64,000 bases of DNA from Heligmosomoides polygyrus polygyrus. Its lineage: Eukaryota > Nematoda > Chromadorea > Rhabditida > Heligmosomidae. The position numbers were made by a program, and so were the translations under genes. This document shows positions 52,301-61,565 of this stretch, piece by piece; within the stretch, counting starts at the first letter, position 1, and every line of letters starts with the position of its first letter. The DNA is taken from positions 28,993,923 through 29,057,922 of the forward strand of contig OX377201.1 of NCBI GenBank assembly GCA_947396885.1. The letters run 5' to 3'. Under the pieces are notes generated by a model that was not told the origin of the DNA, ran no database searches, and worked only from the letters and a program-made list of their open reading frames with translations.

Positions 52301-54718
52301 CAGCAACCTTCTCACTACTACAGGAAGGCTTAATACCACCCACATCATTGTCATCGTCCGGCGACCAGTCTACATCCTGCGCTTCCCTCAAGTCAAGCTA
52401 ACATCACGAACGAGAGAACGTCAATGCAATAAACATCAGACAAAAAACTACCCGGACTGTTTCCTCCTCATCAGCACAATCAGTATCCCCATACATAGCA
52501 TTTTGAATTATGCCCTGAAAGGCATCTGTTACGGCGATCTCCCTACGAATAGGGGCAGAATAGTCGGAGGAATTCAGTTAGCAAGACAACCAATAACTCG
52601 GCGCGGAGAAAACATTGAATTATACAATTGATATCAATTCGGGGGGGGGGGGTGTCGTATAGTGTGTCGAAGGACGATCACAATCGATCAAATATAAATA
52701 ATATATACATCAATTAATTAATTAAAAATATAAATATAAATAAAAATCAATAATACGTAATTAATACATAATAAATAAATAAATAAATAAATAAATAGTG
52801 AAAAATAGAGATAAATCTTTTTTTATCTCTCTTCCACTTTTGGAGTCATGAAGTAGTGCTAACAGACCCACTGTCAATGCCTAACGAAGACGGTCAAGAT
52901 AAAGAATATTATCTATTTTGTAGTTGGGACAGGCCCTTGAATGCTACCGGGGAACTGCGAAGAAAAGTCGCCTGTTCTCTCGTTCGTGATGTTAGCTTAA
53001 CTTGAACGAAGCGCAGGATGTAGACTGGTCGCCGGACGATGACGATGATGCGAGTAGTATTACGCCTTCCTGTAGTAGTGAGGAGGTTGCTGTATGTGAC
53101 GGATGTGAAATCATTAGCAATATGGTTGGTTGAGGATGGAGAAGAAATTGGTACTGTTATACTTTCTCTCCAAAAGTTGAAGAGGTGTCGAAAAAAAATC
53201 AAACATAAATATAGTTAATTAATTAATTAAAATAAGAATATAATAAATAATAATAAATAATAAATAAAAAAAATATTTTTTCCTCGATCTTTGGAGTTCT
53301 GAAGTTATCTATTTTGTAGGCAAAGAAAAGTCGCCTGCTCCTCCTCAATGCCCAATCGAATTAGGTATTATGAACGCTGCTGCTTTGGGTGTTTATTTTC
53401 GTGTTTATATCGAGGTTAAAATAAAGTTATAATGTCAGTATGGTACACTACCGCGTTAAGATACACTTTATAACGACAAAAATTGATGGAACAAGACCAG
53501 CAAATCAGGAGCAGCACCTCCGGATTCGAACTCCCGACGCTTTTCCCGCAAGCCCGCCCCCCACAGCCACTCGGCCATCCGGCCGCTGCGCCGTTGGTGG
53601 TGAGCCGCGCACCTCAATGTTCCATTTCGGTCACTGTACGGCTAGCAAGCAAATTGTGAAATCGCTGTAATTCCGCTATTGTTCCAGCCCCAAACCTTTT
53701 GCAGGATAGATTCTAACCACGACATGGCAGTTCCAGGCGTCAGTTCTACTTTATCGGCCCGTATTGAAGTGAAATGGTTTTTTGCAATTTTTGACCTACC
53801 CAGATGTCCGCAGGAAATTTGGAAACCACTGCGGTGCTCCTCAGACAAGCCCTACAACCCTATATAGGTCACTTTTAAAATTGCCACGGGAAGTTCATTG
53901 ACCTCCCTTGTTAGTGAAAAAACGCAAAGCTCCCGTTTAGGTCGTTGAAGACGATGAAAAGCCAAAACAACCCTCAGGATACTATAATAAAGACCCAGCT
54001 AAAACTCTCGCTTGGCTGTGTGACGCATTCTACTTCCACGGGAGGCATGGAGGCGATTTGAAGGCGCATTTGCCTACTGAGCTGCGGTGGCCCTTCGACG
54101 GACAAATCAGCCGGTGAATTGGAACTCGACTTGTCCTCCCAGGACAAGTCGAGTTCCAATTCACCGACCGCGAAGGGGTGAAAGGCTTGGTCAATATGAG
54201 CGGCAAATACTAACCAGGAACATGGAATCGGGTGTGCGACAGCCGCTGTCTCCTCCAACTGCGCTACGACGCGCCTTGTCACAGCATGTTGACAACGCAA
54301 CTCATAAAATCAAGGTTTCAAAGAAAAAGGGTAGGAAACTTACAGTAACGACTCAATCTGGTCGACACAAGTGGCTGTCTCAAGCATGGCGGCATCACTT
54401 CGGGCGATTTTCCCAATTGCAGCCCACATTTCGGCGTCGGGACTCTTCAACACAATAAGCGCTTTTTGCCCTGAATGCTTTCAAGATGAAGGATGAGGTA
54501 GAGAGCAAGGTACACACAGCTGCTCTGTTGATCCTGTCGCACCTGGTGCCTTGATTCCGTGCCACAGTATCTTCTCAAGCATCATGAGTAGGTCGCTGAT
54601 CTGCTGCGTGTCACCTTCGAGAATTCTGTTGTTGTCAGCCATAGTTTGCTCCAGAAACGCCCGCAGTACGAGCCTCGTGATAGTCAACAAGTTGGTTCGT
54701 TCGTTCTCTGAATAGAAT
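43219..54718 (-). CDS. RUFY-like protein (RUN domain, coiled coils, start of FYVE finger), eleven exons
   Basis: A split gene encoding a RUFY1/2 (Rabip4-type) homologue, a peripheral protein of early endosomes: the RUN domain and coiled coils bind small GTPases such as Rab4/Rab14, and the FYVE finger binds phosphatidylinositol 3-phosphate. The family role is known; for this protein it is inferred. Exons: 54718-54543, 54470-54344, 49137-48864, 47979-47816, 46220-46139, 45050-44952, 44294-44139, 44062-43972, 43934-43693, 43508-43414, 43356-43219; all phases agree (548 codons). RUN: ERTNLLTITRLVLRAFLEQT, RLRAFLRLAMMQKKLFDFYT, GALLGLSVIDCNLVLEHDHL, LSVDLSMYI. Coil: MLLDQNNYLEERNRQL and later heptads. 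FYVE start: WAKDSEVTQC..C then SKRKHHCR. The rest of FYVE (NCG...C) is not found, and exons before 54718 are also unseen. Confidence 0.85.
43414..43508 (-). CDS. RUFY-like exon J (coil end)
   Basis: AACTTAG acceptor; AGCGA|GTACGT donor. Encodes MRELAEKYACASERADESER then ALEELGGHLSE, the last coil before the FYVE finger. Confidence 0.8.
43693..43934 (-). CDS. RUFY-like exon I (coiled coil)
   Basis: Acceptor ATTAGAG at 43934 (chosen because it keeps frame; ATTAG two bases earlier does not). AAAGAA|GTTAGT donor. Encodes AEAIRAELEKKYGQHTELVG and LKAESELVVLRRKVDSLEKE. Confidence 0.75.
43972..44062 (-). CDS. RUFY-like exon H (coiled coil)
   Basis: CTTTATAG acceptor; GATG|GTGAGC donor. Encodes ECEFLKKTISSLEMSNAVLQ then ESVQKRNEND. 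Confidence 0.75.
44139..44294 (-). CDS. RUFY-like exon G (coiled coil)
   Basis: CTTTTCAG acceptor; GCTCAG|GTGGGG donor. Encodes VEREDSLRIVQQQLMDTKKI and DDKWRKLEKDLLRIREQYAQ, a coil that aligns to the RUFY LVTLRQQLEEVK region. Confidence 0.8.
44567..44829. mobile_element. piggyBac-type MITE (263 bp)
   Basis: Inverted ends CCCTTTCACGACA / TGTCGTGAAAGGG, each flanked by TTAA (44563-44566 and 44830-44833), the piggyBac target signature. A second inverted motif GTCCGACGATGTCGTCGGAC lies near the left end. Non-coding. It lies in the intron between RUFY exons F and G. Confidence 0.85.
44952..45050 (-). CDS. RUFY-like exon F
   Basis: ATTTTCAG acceptor; GGACAG|GTAGGT donor, 33 codons, phase 0 on both sides. 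Encodes a charged linker ending KEWEDERERLLGQ. Phase 0 would also allow further small exons between E and F. Confidence 0.68.
46139..46220 (-). CDS. RUFY-like exon E (coiled coil)
   Basis: CGTTTAAG acceptor; CGGGAA|GTGAGT donor. Encodes NIDNLKKRLSILESENDTKA then VTMERE, a heptad-type segment; completes a Gln codon begun in exon D. Confidence 0.75.
46498..46690 (-). repeat. tRNA-Met-like SINE relic next to a long G tract
   Basis: Minus strand: GTGGCACAGAGGATGG resembles an A box and ATGGG-TTCGGTT-CTCAT forms a five-pair T-arm with B box. The loop region shows TTCATGT, anticodon CAT if it were a tRNA. Acceptor ends do not pair. A run of about 24 G (46499-46522) follows on the plus strand. Confidence 0.45.
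47040..47325 (-). repeat. tRNA-derived SINE copy
   Basis: Contains TGACTTGCGGTGGTCAGCCG, GATGGAAGGCTTGGTTG and the tRNA-like head CTCCTCCAACTGAGCTACCA, as in the 18494 copy. The tail GAAGATGAAGGATGAAG is at the left. Confidence 0.75.
47816..47979 (-). CDS. RUFY-like exon D (RUN end, first coil)
   Basis: GTTTTCAG acceptor; CTGCA|GTGAGT donor. Encodes EQPLSVDLSMYIRI (family: VGVIDFSMYLK) and KKMLLDQNNYLEERNRQL (family: LDQKNYVEELNRHL). Confidence 0.85.
48050..48310 (-). repeat. tRNA-derived SINE copy, degenerate
   Basis: Recognisable by GCTCCACTTCCACGGGA, CATGCGATGGCCAGCGG and CCGGGAGGGATAAACTGG. The tRNA head is eroded. Confidence 0.55.
48864..49137 (-). CDS. RUFY-like exon C (RUN domain core)
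   Basis: CTTTTTAG acceptor; CTTCAG|GTTAGC donor. Encodes RLRAFLRLAMMQKKLFDFYT (RUN motif GRAWLRLALMQKKL) and ALLRQEQFVQLCGALLGLSV. It has a hydrophobic insertion of about 19 residues (LLEFVFAFYW) not typical of RUFY. It could be an unspliced mini-intron, but the phase across the whole exon is consistent without one. Confidence 0.83.
49375..49890 (-). repeat. tRNA-derived SINE copy with ~215-base interruption
   Basis: Outer parts match the SINE (GAATGCGTATTTGGCCCAGA at 49427; CTCCGGTTGCGCTAACAGGC at 49860). The middle, about 49545-49760, does not. It contains AACACCGCCAAA ... TTTGGCGGTGTT, a 12-bp inverted repeat. Confidence 0.6.
50255..51306. mobile_element. 1.05 kb palindromic mariner-derived element, TA target site
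   Basis: Ends TTAGGTTTTCCCATAAG and TTAGGTTGTCCCATAAG (reading inward) flanked by TA (50253-50254, 51307-51308), a typical mariner terminus. The two halves are near-perfect inverted repeats of about 520 bases meeting near 50790. No transposase frame. Lies between RUFY exons B and C. Confidence 0.82.
51811..51880 (+). repeat. Class II tRNA-like segment (left arm)
   Basis: TGGCCGAGTGG A box and GGTTCGAAT B box about 40 bases apart, as in Ser/Leu tRNAs. The acceptor stem is not closed. Probably a captured tRNA or SINE head. Confidence 0.5.
53520..53590 (-). repeat. Class II tRNA-like segment (right arm)
   Basis: Inverted partner of 51811-51880, slightly better conserved (GAGTTCGAATCCGGAGG). 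Confidence 0.5.
54005..54280 (-). repeat. tRNA-derived SINE copy containing a perfect hairpin
   Basis: Matches the SINE by GCATTCTACTTCCACGGGAG, GAAAGGCTTGGTCAATATGA and the head CCTCCAACTGCGCTACGACG. At its middle the segment CCAATTCACCGACC is duplicated as an exact inverted repeat (54113-54165). It lies immediately downstream of RUFY exon B (64 bases). Confidence 0.75.
54113..54165. repeat. Perfect 25-bp hairpin
   Basis: 54113-54137 and 54141-54165 are exact reverse complements separated by CCC (stem starts GGTGAATTGGAACTCGACTT). Confidence 0.9.
54344..54470 (-). CDS. RUFY-like exon B (RUN domain)
   Basis: GCATTCAG acceptor; TTACT|GTAAGT donor. Encodes GQKALIVLKSPDAEMWAAIG and LETATCVDQIESL, aligned to the RUFY GQN...ELVEKLCPEA region. 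Joins exon A at a Gly codon. Confidence 0.8.
54543..54718 (-). CDS. RUFY-like exon A (RUN domain start)
   Basis: ATGCAG acceptor; CACCAG|GTGCGA donor. Encodes ENERTNLLTITRLVLRAFLE and LLMMLEKILWHGIKAP, matching the first RUN helices of RUFY proteins. Frame starts in phase 1, so an upstream exon exists. Confidence 0.82.
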
Positions 54719-54769
54719 CTGCATCCAATTTAGTTGCGTTTTCTTAACCAAGTTAAGGACGAGGATAAG

Positions 54770-54990
54770 ATGAAAATCAGCGCTACTTTACCACCGTTTG
54801 GGACGCGCCAAACACTCTTCTTCGCCTTTTCGTCAAGGAGACTATTTGAATGCGCCTATCAGTTATACGATGAATGGTAGCTTTGTTTGGATGGGGTCAG
54901 CTGGGGAGAGTACAGCATGATCAAGAGAATAAATCCAGTATGTGACCAATTTCGACGAAAGTGCGGAGCCACATGAAGGATTACCTTAGC
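54770..54990 (-). repeat. tRNA-derived SINE copy, decayed fragment
   Basis: AAGGACGAGGATAAGATGAA tail and GAGACTATTTGAATGCGCCT correspond to the SINE tail and body; the head is lost. Confidence 0.45.
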
Positions 54991-54999
54991 GCTCACGGG

Positions 55000-56332
55000 G
55001 CAATGTTTCGGTAAAGCCATAGCCATTAATGTACGCTAAGCAACTGCAGACAGTGCGCTGACCCTGAGGAACGGGAGGTTTGAAATCTGCACCTCTTTTC
55101 CACACCATCACCCTGTCATGAATTAGCATCAGAGCCGTGACATAAAGTAGGTACTGCGTCCCTCGTAAGGGACTTCAGCCAACAAAACACTGTTGTGGTG
55201 CAGGTGGTATAAACTAAAGTCCTTCTACGTCTCAGTTCCTTTAGTGGTTCTTCTACCCTATCTCCAATATCGTGAATAACTGCCTTGAAGGACTAGGACA
55301 TCGATCGATGGACTCATTTGGTGGTACCCTTTGTAGCCATCTGGGGTATTCTAAGCCAGCAGCGTCCGGCTTTTTCCTCATCGGATGTCAGTTGCCGACA
55401 GCTGTATGTACCTCCCTTCCTCATATGTTCTGCCAGTCCTATTCGCATATCTGAGTTTTTCCACCTTGTTATCGTTCACCTCTTGCTTCATGTACATACT
55501 ACGCTAATAAAGGTTTAATTATCCAAGTTTGAAGTATTAAGACCTCGCTCAAACACCCGCGCGGCAACAACCAGTTTCTATTCCGCTACACTGAAATCTA
55601 CTAGACATACATCTCCACATGACCATCCTCTTCCTAAAAAGAACAGCCACCGTAAAACCTGAACAAGCCTCTGCAGTAGAGAAAAGAAGAGCACCGTGGC
55701 AGGAAACTAACCTCGGTGGATCTTTTGAGAGCGACTCAATCGTTGACCGTCATCGGAGAAAGCTGACACCAAAGAGAAACCGGACGAGGAGAACATGGTC
55801 CACAGTTGCCGTTCAAGGGCCGACACGCCCAGGAACACTCCAGCAGGTCGCAACTACCTGTTATGCCGACGGTAACAAAGCCGACTCCAATTTGTGAAAC
55901 TGAGAAACACGGAAAACAAGGGACAACAACAGCGGAGTACTCGAACGGCCTCGCTGCCGGAGAAACCCGGACGCAGAGCGACCGTGCTGCCTGCGGCGCA
56001 TCCGTGCTCTAGCGCAAATCTGCTCGCTCCACGGCTACTCGACTTCGCCGTGCTTCTTCCGTTTGGTTTTAATCTTTCCTCTTTTTATTTGAGTGCTATT
56101 TCTAACTGATATGCCAAGTAGGTGATGTTGCAGCGAAAGTGTGGTGGGAGCTGAAACATGGGTGTAATCAACGCAGAACTGGATTTATGGGGCGGAAGAT
56201 GGAGTCCAGCTTCCCCACTCAGTATTTGATAAACTTACAACCGGAAGAAAACCCGTCTGAGTTATCCACCTGGTTTCGGAGTGAAATTCAGGGAAATCGT
56301 TACGGGACCACGCAGTTGTTATCCCTCTGGGG
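55000..56332. other. Stretch upstream of the RUFY-like exons, nothing recognised
   Basis: Plus frames near 55619-55897 and 55894-56109 encode basic, low-complexity peptides with no family I know. 5' exons of the RUFY-like gene could lie here but I cannot point to one. Confidence 0.35.
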
Positions 56333-56402
56333 CCGTATGCTCGTCTACCCCGAGTCTCCCCCAATGGGGGATTGGGGCGTGATATGGAGGTCTCCTAAAA
56401 GC

Positions 56403-58537
56403 GTCTAAGGACACGGGTCAACCAGACGAGCGGAAAGGCGAGAGAGCAGAGAAACAGACACTCTGGCTGCGATGGGAGGCGGCAGCGATACTCATTTTGG
56501 TGCGTGCGGTCGCGCGCGCGTACCTCGTCTGGGGCGGGGTCGGCTTGCCTCGCGCGGTGGAGTGGGCGAGATTCCCCGATCTTCATGCCAACATCGTCGT
56601 AGGCTTGAAAACGGTGTAAAACCCGAACCATAACATGAACAGAGGAAACGCTGGAAGGTGTCGGGGTGAATATGGTCGAGACAGGATTTTGATCCACTAG
56701 GTGGAGAGTAACCCTACAAGAGAGACAATAGGATGAAAAACGAGCCACGACAGTCTCTGATGTTTACGGTGTCTTTTATCAGATTCTCCATCGTTTCGCA
56801 TCCGTTCGGCGCTGTTTTTGGAGAGCATTCCTTGCTGCTCTACTTTATTGTACAGTGTGATAGGAAAGCTTCTACTGTTAAAAGACTTTCTAAGTGAACT
56901 TTTCTAGGCGGTTGGAAGTCGGTTTCCGAAATTCTTTACACATTTTCCTTTCAATACTTGGCCTTGTTATCATGCCTTGTAAGTTTTCAGGGATAGCTGA
57001 GGCGCGAGACTTTTGCCGGTTCAAAAACTATCAGTTGAGCATTAATCCGTAATTTTCCTCTTAATTTTAATTTCATTTGCCGCTCGGTCGCCATCTTCTT
57101 CCAACTCGCTATTGGCTAGACGCGTGTGCCCTCACTAGCCATCCCTATCGCCTATAGTCCGACCTTAAAGCGCTTCGCATATTGATTTTAGTGGGTGGAG
57201 CGACGGATGGCAACTTGCCAGGTGCATGGTTTCGTGGCGGGACCGTAATGTTACACGGTGCAGCTCGTACGCGTCTGCCTCGCGACTGGAGGCGGCCCCA
57301 ACTACCGCGCCGCGCCGCGGCCGCGCGCGTGGCAGCGAATGAGTATCGTTGCTCGCACCCGGCTGCGATCCGCCGGCCGAGTGAGCTGACTCAGCGCGCG
57401 GGTGAAGGTGCCGTCCCGTCGCCTGCTCCTCCATAACCGCTAGCAGTCGCGGAAGTGTGCAGTGCAAGAAGACTGGGTTTCAAGGAGGAGAATTGTAACC
57501 TTCGCAGCTTACAAACTTCCTAAATGTCACGAAACAGTCGTCTGGAAGCTGCTACGTTTTGGGTGGCACGACAGACATCAATTAGTGGAGGTACGCAGGT
57601 CTACCAAATCTTCATTTGTAAAAAGAAATTGGTGGAGACGTTTGGGTCCTGCTTACATAATGGCAAGGTTTTCATGGAAGCACATGCCAGTGGAAGACAG
57701 GAAGCAACAAACTTAAGTGGATCATACTCATAGTATTCTATTATTCGCCTTCCTTGGACAGAACATTTGCGTTTATGAACAGATGACAACCCTCAAGGCC
57801 GATCCCTGATCCTTAAGCTTCCTTTTTCCTGGGAGCTTTAGGTCTGTTTCTTTTTACAGACGATAGTGATGGAATATACTCATTTGCATACAGCTAGAAG
57901 CAATGAACCTTTGAATAAAGTTTCTGAAAAAGGCCATCGATTTGAGATAAAAACCAATCTGTGCCCACACAGCACTGCAGTAACTGATCTCCGAAGCGTT
58001 CTGAAGCCAGGTTTCGAGAAGTAGCGGACTTGAAATCCCACTGGTCTACACAAGAAAAGCGACACAACCTATTCCAAGCCTTTGCGCTTGAGCTCAGTAC
58101 TTTGCGTGTAACTTTGCGCAACCAAACAAGCACACTACTGTGACGTTCTGGCAAGTACACGGCGCGTCCCAAACTCGCGACACAGCAGGCATCGGATCTC
58201 ACCTTTGAGCCGAAACCCTGGTTGCGAGTACTAATACCATGGTCCTTGTCGTTATATTCTTTTAAAAAAAGTCGAAAAGGTAAGGCAAGACTATCCCATC
58301 GCATCAACGCTTCTAATAAGAGAGGTCGCCTAACCGACATCCTTGGTATGCGAAATTATGGTTTATGAAGCGCAGTCCTCGAGCTACCCTATCTCGCCTG
58401 CGCTCCGTTGTCTGGACTCTAGCACAACGGTGGAGAAATGCAGCGAGGCAGGAGAGCGGGATCTCTAATCGAGAGGGCGCCGACGGCACGACGAAACCGC
58501 CGAAACATGAGTCATGGTTGACCCGTACCCTGTAACC
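56403..58537. mobile_element. Mutator-like DNA element (2.1 kb), 9-bp target duplication
   Basis: CCTAAAAGC occurs on both sides (56394-56402, 58538-58546). Inverted ends share ACGGGTCAACCA (left GTCTAAGGACACGGGTCAAC, right reading inward GGTTACAGGGTACGGGTCAA). GC-rich subterminal regions (56450-56580; inverted relative at 57290-57390) share GCGATACTCATT / AACGATACTCATT. No transposase frame seen, so non-autonomous. Superfamily inferred from the 9-bp duplication. Confidence 0.72.
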
Positions 58538-58666
58538 CCTAAAAGCAGGAGCGCCCGGGGATTTGGTGGACTGGGGCGCGATTGTTGGGCAGACCGGCGC
58601 TGGGCATTGCATCTCATAGTTTTCACAGTAAAACGCTATTCTTGCACTGAAACACCAACTCTACAT

Positions 58667-59110
58667 TATACTTCGGACCGAATCGAATAATTTCGAATGA
58701 ATATTCGAATAAATTCGAATATTCGAATATTCATTATTCGAATATTCGGTGAGGTCCAAAATTCGAATATATTCATTATTCGAATATTCGGTGAGGTCCA
58801 AAATTCGAATATATTCATTATTCGAATATTCGCTGAGGCCCAAAATTCGAATATATTCGTTATTCGAATATTCGATAAGGTCCAAAATTCGAAAATATTC
58901 ATTATTCGAATATTCGGTGAGGCCCGAAATTCGAAAATATTCATTATTCGAATATTCGACGAGGCCCAAAATTCGAATATATTCATTATTCGAATATTCG
59001 ACAAGGTCCAAAATTCGAATATATTCATTATTCGAATATTCGGTTTTTCGTGAAACCGAATATATTCGATTATTCGTTTATTCGAAAAAATTTTGGAAGG
59101 AAACAAGTAT
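58667..59110. repeat. 42-bp satellite array inside an inserted unit
   Basis: About seven copies of a 42-bp unit (AAAATTCGAATATATTCATT, then ATTCGAATATTCGGTGAGGT, CC) from about 58715 to 59040. Each unit is itself mostly palindromic around TTCGAA. Because 42 is a multiple of three the array is open in several frames as 14-residue repeats; this is not evidence of a protein. The whole block is flanked by ACTCTACAT (58658-58666, 59111-59119). Confidence 0.8.
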
Positions 59111-59660
59111 ACTCTACATCCGTGAAACACCTTGGTATCCAGAAACAACTATCAGCACATTTACAAGGCACTGATTGAGCAGATGTGCAGTGGTGAACGA
59201 CTTGATGCAGACACCGACATACACAGATATCAGATTGGAGAGGACCAACGAAACCGTGGAACACATTGTCATAACTCTGAGTAGCACACTCTGAGAAGGA
59301 TGAGAATGTCGTTTGTCTGGCTGACCTAGTTCACTCTTACTCGTGCCCGCATCAGTTTTCTAGAAGAAGGAAGCTGAGTAGTGTATGACTTTGTTCAATA
59401 TTATTTCCCAGTACATAATAAAGAGTAGCGCTAATACATTACGGTCGAAAAGTTTTTACATATTTATATCCTATAAATAAATAAATAAATCCTACGCACA
59501 TGGGTCAGTTCCATACTAATTCCAACAGTATTATAAAAAATCCGACTCCTGAATTTGACACCGTAACCCGGCGTTCGATTAGGGCGCGGTTGCGAGCGCG
59601 GCAGGGCAGATTCAAAACGGGCGCGAATGTTTCCATACTTGGTTCACGTGTGAGTCATGA

Positions 59661-60859
59661 GCTCACGGTCGCGATAAGTAAGTCTCCAAACACGATGTTA
59701 TGAAATCTAGAGGGACTGAGACCGACCACGTCACGCTAAGGCTGGTTGCATTGACTCGTCTAGGAGGATACACTGAAGCCGTTGCGAGCAATTATAGGAG
59801 GGAAATATTTTCTAAGGAGTGAAGGAGCTGATCACAACTTATACGCTGCAAGCAGATAACTCCTTTAACGACACTCCAGAGCTATCTAAGGATGAACGAA
59901 AGCTCTCTCCCTTCTTTGAGACTTTCGAGATCTAACTAGACACTTGAATGTCCTCATAATATTCATAATAGAGGCCTACCAACGCTCCTAAGATCATTAC
60001 TAACGTCTTTGCGACAGTGGAGTGGCATGAATCGACACATTCCCATTCTGTGCACATATTCTAGGACAGTTCGAAAAGCTGGAGAACTTAACTGAGATGA
60101 AGAATGTTGGTCATATGTGTCTCAATTTGCTCTCTATGAGCTCATGAACACTTTCTCACTCTCAACAGTAAGATCTTCCGTATAATGAAGAGGGTGAGGC
60201 TCACCCTATAGGACAGCACTATGCAGTGTCTTGTGTTATACTACTGAGCTAGGCCATTTCTAATGCTATTCGACATACATACGCCTTCTTATCAAGGCGG
60301 ATAGCCACTGTACATGTTGACTCCCCCCCCCTCCCACCCCACAAGCCAATTTTCGCTTACAGCCATGTGCCATATGTTACCTATGATCCTGGCAGGTCCA
60401 AAAACGCCTCGAAACAACCTCGCTGACTACCTGGAAACGTCCAGGACTCAATTTCTGACGTTAAGCACAGAAGATAAGGGCTTGGTGTCTGATGCAAAAG
60501 CTACCATTACGCACAGGTCTTCCCATTTGAAGGTAAATATGATAGACCTGTCCCAATCCCTGGTTAAGATGCTCGAAGCACTCCGTCCAATAGACTCATC
60601 TTGTGGAGGGGCTCCAGATGCTATAAACTCCGTGAACGAGGTCTATCTGAACATCTACAAAACATCCTTCCTTGCAAGCATGCTAAGTTAAGGACCAGTG
60701 TTACGTCACAGTTGATCATCAGAACAAGGTACAGAAAGTTCTGCTAAGGAGGCCAAGGTATTCGAGATCCGCTCGATTAGTCCTAACATTACCCTCCACC
60801 ACTGCGCGGATCCTTCAAAACATCGTGATAGTAGAATGTTCGACGCGCCTGCCGACACC
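59661..60859 (+). other. Central unique segment of the inverted-repeat element, with one open frame
   Basis: The frame 60314-60691 (125 codons) encodes a polar, helix-prone peptide (ADYLETSRTQFLTLSTEDKG; HLKVNMIDLSQSLVKMLEAL; VNEVYLNIYKTSFLASML) and looks coding. It is preceded by a poly-C run and a possible acceptor TTACAG at about 60359. I do not recognise it. It could be an exon, a TE-encoded protein or a relic. Confidence 0.3.
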
Positions 60860-61271
60860 CGCTACATACTGTGCGATTACGTCACGAGTTTAAAGGACCG
60901 ACCGCGCCCCAATCGAACGCCGGGTTACGGTGTCAAATTCAGGAGTCGGATTTTTATAATACTGTCTAATTCCATACCGGGCTATTGCTTCATATAGTTT
61001 TCGAACACATGGTAGACGATATACGGTTGTGACATTAAAGAAGCTCTATTTCTTGGACTTTTATTAATATATTGTTAACAGGGACGCTTATTCACCGAAG
61101 CTTATCAGGACCGCATATATAGTTGTTATTAATACTATCACATCGACTTCACCATTTACAACTAATAAGGCGAGCGTTCCGTGCTGCTTCACGAGAAGCT
61201 CTAATGCAGACGCTGAGTGTAATGGATTCAAACAAGGCACTAAATGGCGCTTCCACGGGACCAAACAGTAA

Positions 61272-61562
61272 GGCCTGAGTTATACTCCCGCGGAGCATCC
61301 GCGGAAGGGCAGGAATCGCGCCGAGACTCATCAGCTGGCCAATCGCCGGAACGTCCGCGGACCAATGGTGCACGGCGGAGGCGGGCGTGGCGAGGCGCGG
61401 CGATTGGCCAGGTGAGGAGTCTCGGCGCGATTCCCGCCCTTCCGCGGACCAATGGTGCACGGCGGAGGCGGGCGTGGCGGGCAGCGACGAGTGGCCCGGC
61501 GCGGGGTCTTGACGCGATTTCCGCCCATCCGCGGAAGCTCCCGCGGGAGTATAACAGCGGCC
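61272..61562. mobile_element. Harbinger-type MITE 1 (291 bp, internally duplicated)
   Basis: Ends GGCCTGAGTTATACTCCCGC and (inward) GGCCGCTGTTATACTCCCGC, flanked by TAA (61269-61271, 61563-61565). The inner segment GCGGACCAATGGTGCACGGC occurs twice, so this copy is a composite. TWA target and GG-starting TIRs suggest PIF/Harbinger. Confidence 0.8.
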
Positions 61563-61565
61563 TAA

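Larger units (their letters stand above)
51480..53910. mobile_element. 2.43 kb foldback element with tRNA-like box in each arm
   Basis: Ends CAAGGGAGGTCAATGAACTT are inverted copies, flanked by TTA (51477-51479, 53911-53913). Arms of about 940 bases (51480-52420 and 52975-53910) surround an AT-rich middle of about 550 bases. Each arm carries GGATGGCCGAGTGGCTGTGG followed by GGGTTCGAAT (left) or GAGTTCGAATCC (right), the A and B boxes of a class II (Ser/Leu-like) tRNA. A/T homopolymer and (TTATTA)n tracts lie inside. No transposase. Confidence 0.8.
56333..59660. repeat. Left arm of a large disrupted inverted-repeat element
   Basis: Blocks GGGGCCGTATGCTCGT and GGAGGTCTCCTAAAAGC (56333-56402), 58547-58666, and 59120-59660 (CAGTGGTGAACGACTTGATG; GAATTTGACACCGTAACCCG) are inverted copies of blocks at 62695-60860. 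Two insertions split this arm: 56403-58537 and 58667-59110. Confidence 0.68.

Noticed and set aside
58661..59174. Overlapping open frames of 116-160 codons with 14-residue repeats on both strands
   Set aside because: They are by-products of a 42-bp palindromic satellite whose unit length is a multiple of three.
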